Below are positions 57,446 to 64,000 of a stretch of 64,000 nucleotides of DNA, in pieces. Under the pieces are notes generated by a model that made no database searches, was not told the DNA's origin, and saw only the letters and a list, made by a program, of their open reading frames with translations. Every line of letters starts with the position of its first letter. Position 1 is the first letter of the stretch. The translations under genes and the position numbers were made by a program. Source of the DNA: Camellia lanceoleosa (lineage: Eukaryota > Streptophyta > Magnoliopsida > Ericales > Theaceae); contig CM045758.1 of assembly GCA_025200525.1 (NCBI GenBank), forward strand, positions 167,736,261-167,800,260. The letters are read 5' to 3'.

Positions 57446-57937
57446 ATGGCCTCGTCCCGTCCGCTTACTCTCTTTCCCGACCTAAATGATCCTGTAAGCG
57501 CTGTTGGGCCGAGTGCCCCAGCTCCTACTCTTCCTAACCTTCCTATGATGTCGATTGAGCAACTAATGGCAATTCAATCAGACATTGAAGCCAATCATTT
57601 CACACTGACGTCCTGTATGGAGACGGTGACTGCAGTCACAAAATTGGCTCACCGATTGCAGAACAGGACGAGTAAGCTCCATCAGGTTAACGCCCAACTC
57701 TCTCTACTCCAACGCATGTACAAGGATGCGCGAGCAGAAATAGGCGCACTGAAGGCCGAAAATAAAAAGCTTAAACGGAAGACCACCTCCATGGCCCGAT
57801 TTGGAGCAACGTCGTTCTTGGCCTTTGATAGTCAGCGAGGAGTCGTCGCTCTCGACGAAAGCACGGGGGCGGGGACGTCAAGGGTCGTCCAAGGTGATAA
57901 AAAGAAGAAGAAAACGATGGAAGAGGCGAGTAAGTAA
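57446..57937 (+). CDS. SIRE antisense ORF, intact: 163-aa coiled-coil protein
   Basis: Opposite to pol, between RNase H and the 3' LTR. The protein begins [20 protein letters not shown] and has a Pro/Ala linker. Residues about 36-112 form a long helical, likely coiled-coil region ([30 protein letters not shown]). The tail is Ser/Gly-rich with a lysine cluster at 152-156 that could act as a nuclear signal. I chose this ATG because the decayed copy has the same start and length and the context (cATGGC) is good; the frame is open upstream to 57185 only through the pyrimidine-rich leader. No known domain is recognised. Extra ORFs in this position, sense or antisense, are known for SIRE-type elements; their function is unknown. 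Confidence 0.75.
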   Translation: MASSRPLTLFPDLNDPVSAVGPSAPAPTLPNLPMMSIEQLMAIQSDIEANHFTLTSCMETVTAVTKLAHRLQNRTSKLHQVNAQLSLLQRMYKDARAEIGALKAENKKLKRKTTSMARFGATSFLAFDSQRGVVALDESTGAGTSRVVQGDKKKKKTMEEASK

Positions 57938-58392
57938 GATCGGTGTATGACCGTAAAAAAAATAAAGGTTTTTTTTTTTTAATGTAAATATGTTTATTTT
58001 GGTAGGCATATGGCCGTAAAAAAAAAATAAAGGGTGTTTTTTTTTAATGTAAATATTTGTATTTTGATTTGTTTTGTTTTTATGCTTAAGTATTGAAAAA
58101 TGAAATTAAAAAGCAGAAAAAAATAAGAAAATTAAGCCCAAACAAAAAAAAAATAACGAGAAAAAAATAAAAATAAAAGAATAAAAAAAATCAATGTATG
58201 CAAAGTTAATTTTACCTCAAGATGCAGAATCCGAAGAAAAATTACACAGTTGAGAATAGCAAACTGTTAAGGAGAATAAATGTATAAAGGACTTGAGAGC
58301 ATACAACTGATATAAATGTTTCCATATCAATGTAGCAATATACATATATTATTTTAATAAAAATTCAAGTTTCATAGTCATAACAAAACTTT

Positions 58393-58640
58393 TTAAGTAG
58401 AAATCGACTTTCCAAGCTTGTCACGAATAAAATTGAAGCGATCCTCGCTTAGGGGTTTTGTGAAAATATCCGCTAATTACTTGTCGGTGTTTACAAATTC
58501 AAGTACAATATCCCTTTTTTGAACATGATCTCTTGAAAAATGATGTCGAATTTCAATATGTTTTGTTTGTGAGTGTTGAACTGAATTTTTGCTTAAATTG
58601 ATGGCACTAGTATTATCACAATGTAGCATCAAGTTTAGAT
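58393..58640 (-). pseudogene. SIRE copia RNase H C-terminal fragment
   Basis: Minus strand: [52 protein letters not shown], ending SIST at the stop 58393. It matches the same part of the first copy (5819-6070). The N-terminal part ends at the junction 58640/58641. Confidence 0.88.
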
Positions 58641-61407
58641 TGTGATGACCAGTGCGTATTTTTGCTTTGCTCTTTTGAGGTTATGTTGGAATTCTCGTTG
58701 TTAAATGTCAGGTTTTAAAAGCGTGTTTTTGTCAACGGTTGGATTCGTTACTTCCGAGGACTTCTCCTCAAAATTTTCGCTCTTGTTTGTTTCAATTTCA
58801 AGTTTTTGCTTGTTTTGGAGGATGCGTGGTTGTGTTCGGAGTGCCGGGGGTCGAACCAAAATTTTTCTCATTGGTCAGTCAGACGTCTGAGGCCCTAAAT
58901 TTGCGATGTGGAGAAGAACGAGCGGTGAAGGCAAAGACGAAGCGGTGATGGCTGAATTTCGTGGGATTACATTCCGAAATCGATGCACGAGTAGGGGAAA
59001 TGGGCCGCATGAGTGGTGGAGGTGGGCCGCTCGAGCGATGGGGTGAGCCGCACGAGCGATGAGGGCGCTCGACGCTTGAGAAAGAACCTTGCATGTGCGT
59101 AAACTGGCAAAAAACTCGTTTTTTTTTTTTTATCTTTTTGGTCTGCATGTATCACTTATTTTACACGTTTCTCTCTCACTCTAAACCCTATTTTTCTCCA
59201 CCTTCTCTCTAGAAAACTTCCTCAAGCATTAAAACTCTTTGATTTTTGTAATCTTTGGGCCAAGATCATCATCATCTTCCTCTAGACCTTAAAGATGAAG
59301 AACTAGGGCTTCTCTTGGTGTAGTGAGGGTTGAAGGATCATTCATCAAAGCTAGGGTTTCATTCTCTCCATCCTCTCAAAGACCTTGAGGTAGGGATTTC
59401 CTTGATTCTTTTCAATACCTCTACTATAGATAGACATGTGGTAGATTATTATTGCATAAAAACCATGTTGTATGGATCTATTTTCGAAAATCATAATGGA
59501 TGGCATGAGATTTGGGTGTGAGGTTGAAATTTCATGAGATGGGTTGATATTGGGTTAAACTTGGGGTGTGATGCAATATATTGATGATAGAGAGTGCGAA
59601 AGAGGAGGGGGGTTTAACATTGTGGAATAATTATGTTATGAGTTAAAGAAATGTGATGAATAATTTGATAGTGAAGTTATGATTAAAATGGGTTTCATAA
59701 TTTAAGCATTTATTTGTGTTGGATTGACTATGTTTAAAACACAATGAATTGATGAATTTACCATGTTACTAGTTAAGAAACTTGGTTATTGATTTGGTAA
59801 TAACTTGTGCTTTATCAGATTGTTATGAATTTAGTGTTTAACTTGTGTTGAGTTGATTTTAGCTAAATCAAACAAATTGTTAATTGTTAATTGTTAATTG
59901 TTAAAAAGGGATCCAATCATGAGATTAAAATTTATTGAGTTAAACTTTCCTTAAGTAGAAGTGAAGTAAATTATGATGGTGTGATCAATGTGGGATTTCC
60001 TTGTCTAAATGGTGGAAGTTGAGTTGTGGATGGTATAGTTGTGTATTGTAAATTGGGGAATTCTTGGAATTAAATATCAAAGGAAGAAGAAATGATAACG
60101 TTCTTTTAATTGAGAAAAGAACATCAAGCGATAGATGAAACCTTGGAGTCGTGTTGATTATTGGCCTAAAACCTTGTGAGAATTGGTTAATGGTATCATG
60201 TATTATATTCATATATATTGTTAGGGGTTTGTCCTTGGTCATCGGTGGAGGAAGACATTGTGAATGTTGGAATGTTTATGTGTCTGTAGTACACTTTTGT
60301 TATTATGAATGTGGTTTGAAGTGATGGTTGGAAAGTGTGTGTTGTGCTGAGAATTAGAGGTACCATTACCTTCTAGCTAGTGCCTAGAGAATTGGCTGCA
60401 CTGAGAATCAGAGGTACCATTCCCTTCTAGGTAGCGCCTGGAGAAATGGAGCAGAGGTACTATTCCCTTCCAGCTGGTGTCTGATAAATTGACATGTTAT
60501 TGTGAAGAGATGCATCATTTGGCTTACCGTGCTTCAGGCAAGTAGAGCAGAGGTTATCTATTTTGTGTTCAGTTTGATTGTGTGTGTCTTGCATTAAGAT
60601 GAGTATAATTTTGTAAGGTTGAATTTTCTATATGTTAAGAAGATGTGTTCATGTACATTTGGTTGTGCTAGAGAGTGGTTGTGGGAGTTCCCTACCATGA
60701 ATTATTTTGTCAAGGCGTCTCGTTAAATTTTGAGTGAAGGGTTGAGAATGTGATGAACGTGTGGAGACAGATCTTGTTGTATATTGAGTATAATTAATGT
60801 AATGAAAGTCGGATTGGGTGAACATGTTTTTAAGAGGAATAAAATGGAAAATATGGTTATCGAGTAATACTTGTTTAAATGGGAAATGGGTAAGGAAAGC
60901 GCAACTTGGTATTGTTGTATGAACTGAATGTTTTTGAGAAAAGTATTATGTAAGTATACTTTGGCTATAAAACGTCACATTATTTATATGGTATGAGTTT
61001 AGCATTCATGATCATAGCTATCTGTAAGTTATTATTGTTGAGGATCATGTTAAGATTCCTACTGGACTATATGTTCATCCCACGTTGTTAATATTTTCAG
61101 GTGAATATGAAGAGTCCTTTTCAAGGTCATAGATCTTCTCATCTGTTGGCCACGGGAGCCTTTATTTGTAGGCAGAATGCCATATGTGTAAAAAGGGTAG
61201 AGCCCTTTAACTATTCCTTTTAAGATGTAAGTCTACGGGCAATTTATTAAATTGTACCTTATATTGCATTCATTTTATCTGAACAAGAGGACTCTTGTCA
61301 AAGTATTCTATATAAATATAATGAGCTTCCGTATATTATCTTTGAAATTGAATTTATATTAATGGCTTTGGTAATGGATTGCGAGTAATAAAAAGTGGGC
61401 CGTGACA
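58641..61407 (+). repeat. Long LTR of a gypsy-type element (solo or truncated)
   Basis: It starts TGTGATGACC exactly where SIRE RNase H homology stops and ends GTGGGCCGTGACA at 61407. The flanks (TAGAT left, AATGC right) do not match, and no primer site follows, so this is a 3' LTR, or a solo LTR with a deletion. Inside are a triple minisatellite (ggtaccattcccttctag, about 60355-60475), the palindrome CGCTCGAGCG near 59026 and no coding. The orientation is assumed from the TG...CA polarity and the CCGTGACA end typical of this LTR class. Confidence 0.6.
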
Positions 61408-61587
61408 AATGCCATGGGTACAATTAGGAGAAGTTCCAAATGTCAAGAATGAGACACACATGCTATTGTAGCAAGATAATATGGCAACAAGGAATCAATG
61501 AGCTTATCCATTATGCAGAATTCATGTTATTTCAAACTATTTTCAAGCAAGAGTCAAGGAGATACCAAATTGTTAGAAGTATATGTG
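61408..61587. other. Short spacer between two LTRs
   Basis: 180 bp without recognisable content. It does not continue the SIRE pol reading frame as far as I can see. Confidence 0.4.
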
Positions 61588-63916
61588 TGTAACAACCCCA
61601 TACTGTTTACCGAAAATTTACTGAATTACATACTGATTACTACTAAACTGGGCGGCTTATGACTGATAATTGAACTAACTGAAGTATTGAACGGACTGAT
61701 TGAAAACTGAAACTGAATTGACTAAGCATATCTATTGTATTGCATGTTTATCTGTTCGATCATTTGATTATCTGTTGGTATGTTTATGTTTAAATTGCAA
61801 ATTGAAGGCCTTATCGGCGGTCGAACTGAAAATTGTTTAGTGTTTCATGATCAGTGGAATTTTTGTGATTTAATGGTATATTTATCTAAAAGGTGACTAG
61901 GTATGATTAAATTAGATTAAATAGTGATAAATCGCTAACTTGGACTTATTTGCCAATTAGACCACTTAGTGGGCCACTTAGTCTAATATTGTTTGAGCCT
62001 TACACACTTAGAGACAACACTTGTTCAGCCCCTTTTCTTGCTCTAGCCGACCAAGAGAGGAAATAGGAGAGAATTGAGTTCATTTTATTGAATTGGCTTG
62101 AATTGCTTGGGATTGAAGTGTAAATTGTCAAATTGGACTCCTAAACCTTGAATACAAGACTTAGGTAAGAGAATTCATTTCTCTAATTGTGAGTTTGAGC
62201 TAAATCTTGCATGGTTTATGCTTCATTGTAAAATTAAGTCATGAATTAGTTCATACATGTTGAATTAGAGCATAATTCATGCATGCATGCTTGTATTGTT
62301 GATTCTTAAGGTGTTTTCATGGTAAAATTGTACATGCGTGTTCATAATTAGGCTTGAGTCCATGAATTCATCATGTTCTTGAAGAAATGAGTCCATTTGG
62401 ACAAGCTTTGAAGGTTGATTTTGGGCTGAATCCATGCATGTTGCATATTCTCTATGTTCATGAAAAATGAGTTTGAATATGGTTTTAATTGACTCACCTT
62501 TGGGGCTTGAATTCATAAATTGAGCTTTGAAACTTGTCATACATTGGATTTAGATGTGTTTTCCAGAATTTGGGCCCAAGAGGTCGAGTTTTGAGTGAAA
62601 TAATGCTTGGTTTGAGCTTAGGAGACAAATCTGGAAATTCCAGAATTTGGCTTCTTCGCTCGAGCGACCAACCTTTGTTCGAAGCTACGCTCGAGCGTAG
62701 AATTGGTGGCTTGAGTGTAAAATTGTAGCATCCAGTATTTTTACTGTTTCGACAGACCGCTCGAGCGAAGGATTTCTCGCTCGAGCGAGTCCTTTGATTT
62801 CGGAAGCTCGCTCGAACGAAGGAATTCTCGCTCGAGCGAGGCTCCTATTTTTAGTAAACTTTGCAAAATGTTTTCTAAGTGTATTTTTGCATCCTCATCC
62901 CATTCTAGGCATCCTTAGGCCTAGTTTAAGGCATCTTAATGAAGGCAAATAAGGAATTAAGTTATGATATTTCCCAACTGTGTAGCTTAGTGTGTGTTCA
63001 ACTTGTGAACTGTGTAGGGTTGGCGACTGGGGAGACACGCTCTAGCATACTGTAGCCCAAACTCTGTGAGTAACAATTGTGTAAAGTTATGTTCAACTGA
63101 GAATGTTTTCTGACTGTTTACGGAACTGTTTTCTGAAGTAATTATTGCCATTTGATTGAATGTATGTCCTATATTACAAATGTCTTGTGGCATCCTTAGC
63201 ACCCTCATTTCTTTATTCTTTATTCAGAGATCTCTGTCGGTTCCCTCGTGGAACCATTACTGTTTACTGATTGATGGCCATCATTACGGTTCGGTCTTTA
63301 AGACCTACTATTTACTGCTATGCTAATGGATGTACCACATATGACTGAATAACTGTTCTAACTGAAAGACTGAAATACTGTTTAATGAACTATTTTCATT
63401 ACTGTAAGGACATTTCATTCTTAACCCCTCTACGCATTATGTTATTCACTGGGCTTTAGCTCACTGTTTATATATATATGTAGGTGCTCAGCCACCAGAT
63501 CGGAGCTAGGAGCGTGGGTTAGACTCCAGTTTTGTCAAGCCAGCCTTTGTGCCTCACTGTGAGGTTCCGAGTTGCCATGCTATGGCCTTGGGGTGTTTTG
63601 TTTTTTCCCCGTCTGTCTCCGTACTGTTTGGATTACTGTATAGACTGTCAGCTACTAACTGTACTGTTATCAAGGGATTAGGTCCCTGTACTGTGTGATT
63701 GTAAATTTTGTATAAATGCATCTTGTTTGAATGTATGAATGCATGAAAAATCATTTAGCATCTGGTATCCTGACTCAATGGACATTATTTATTCTTGTTT
63801 TTGCTTCCGCCAGACCTGAACTCTGTTTTCTTGTACTCTTGTTAGCGGGCCTTGATAATCTCGGATTCTTGGCGATTCTGATGCTAAACCCATAGGGCTG
63901 GGTTTGGGTCGTGACA
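61588..63916 (+). repeat. 5' LTR of a gypsy (Del/Tekay-type) element running off the window
   Basis: TGTAACAACCCCATACTG at 61588 and GGGTCGTGACA at 63916 are the usual ends of this LTR class, and a primer site follows. The 2329 bp are non-coding. A cluster of CGCTCGAGCG palindromes lies at 62656-62839. Confidence 0.75.
62656..62839. repeat. Cluster of TCGCTCGAGCGA palindromes
   Basis: The palindrome core CGCTCGAGCG lies within 62656-62667, 62687-62698, 62757-62768, 62777-62788 and 62828-62839, with a one-base variant at 62808-62819. The last four form two pairs, each spaced 20 bp and offset from each other by 51 bp, that is, a duplicated hairpin-prone unit. Confidence 0.85.
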
Positions 63917-63919
63917 GAG

Positions 63920-63930
63920 TGGTATCAGAG
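63920..63930 (+). promoter_or_regulatory. Primer binding site, initiator-Met tRNA
   Basis: TGGTATCAGAG starts three bases after the LTR end. The match weakens afterwards (tgatgc instead of c at the next position). Confidence 0.8.
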
Positions 63931-64000
63931 TGATGCTTAACCACGAGTCATACCGCACACACGTGTCCAAATGAGCTATAGGGTGTCCTAGAAAAGTGAT
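63931..64000 (+). other. Leader of a gypsy element continuing beyond the window
   Basis: Only 70 bp of internal sequence; gag is expected to start further right. Confidence 0.6.

Larger units (their letters stand above)
55463..58640 (-). mobile_element. SIRE-lineage copia element, 3' part only
   Basis: Reads right to left: end of RNase H (58640-58393), spacer with an antisense ORF, polypurine tract, complete 3' LTR. Everything upstream of RNase H is missing because a gypsy-type LTR abuts at 58641. Same family as 2202-10978. Here the parts are in normal order, which shows what was scrambled in the first copy. Confidence 0.9.

Overview
This is nuclear DNA of a flowering plant, almost certainly a eudicot. 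It is AT-rich and intron-bearing, and most of it is nested transposable elements: three Ty1-copia and three Ty3-gypsy derived blocks plus CACTA, hAT-like and Harbinger-like DNA transposon remnants. Two stretches derive from recognisable host genes. I see no bacterial or organellar gene, CRISPR array, tRNA or rRNA gene.

Layout. 1-18626: apparently the inside of a large CACTA (En/Spm) element. Its right terminus is visible at 18626, its left terminus lies outside the window, and it has no visible transposase. It carries a receptor-kinase exon fragment, a 162-bp tandem array, a 149-codon plant-like ORF (12648-13097) and a nested, internally scrambled SIRE-type copia element (2202-10978, target duplication CTATT). 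18627-24205: AT-rich DNA surrounding an unexplained CpG-rich block (about 20220-22880). 24206-35392: a complete but dead Tat-lineage gypsy element with two RNase H domains and a spliced antisense gene near its 3' end (duplication CCATT). 35742-43059: a complete dead copia element, Tork-like (duplication TTACT). 45029-51454: a complete dead chromodomain gypsy element, Reina-like (duplication CCATG). 55463-58640: the 3' part of a second SIRE copia element with an intact antisense ORF. 58641-61407 and 61588-64000: two long gypsy-type LTRs; the second is followed by an initiator-methionine tRNA primer site, so its element continues beyond the window.

The clearest host gene is a broken copy of the plant homologue of alpha/gamma-adaptin-binding protein p34 (AAGAB, resembling Arabidopsis At5g65960). 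Its exons are strewn over 35735-52577. The Tork-like element sits inside an exon, the Reina-like element sits inside an 8-kb intron, and the Tat element lies just upstream. Removing one target duplication rejoins the split exon exactly, which fixes the call.

Two themes link the elements. Two unrelated families (SIRE copia and Tat gypsy) both carry a coiled-coil-type gene antisense to gag-pol between pol and the 3' LTR; one has canonical introns and the other has its own TATA and pyrimidine-rich leader. In addition, nearly all premature stops are CAG/CAA/CGA to stop or TGG to stop, the mark expected of cytosine deamination in methylated, silenced DNA.
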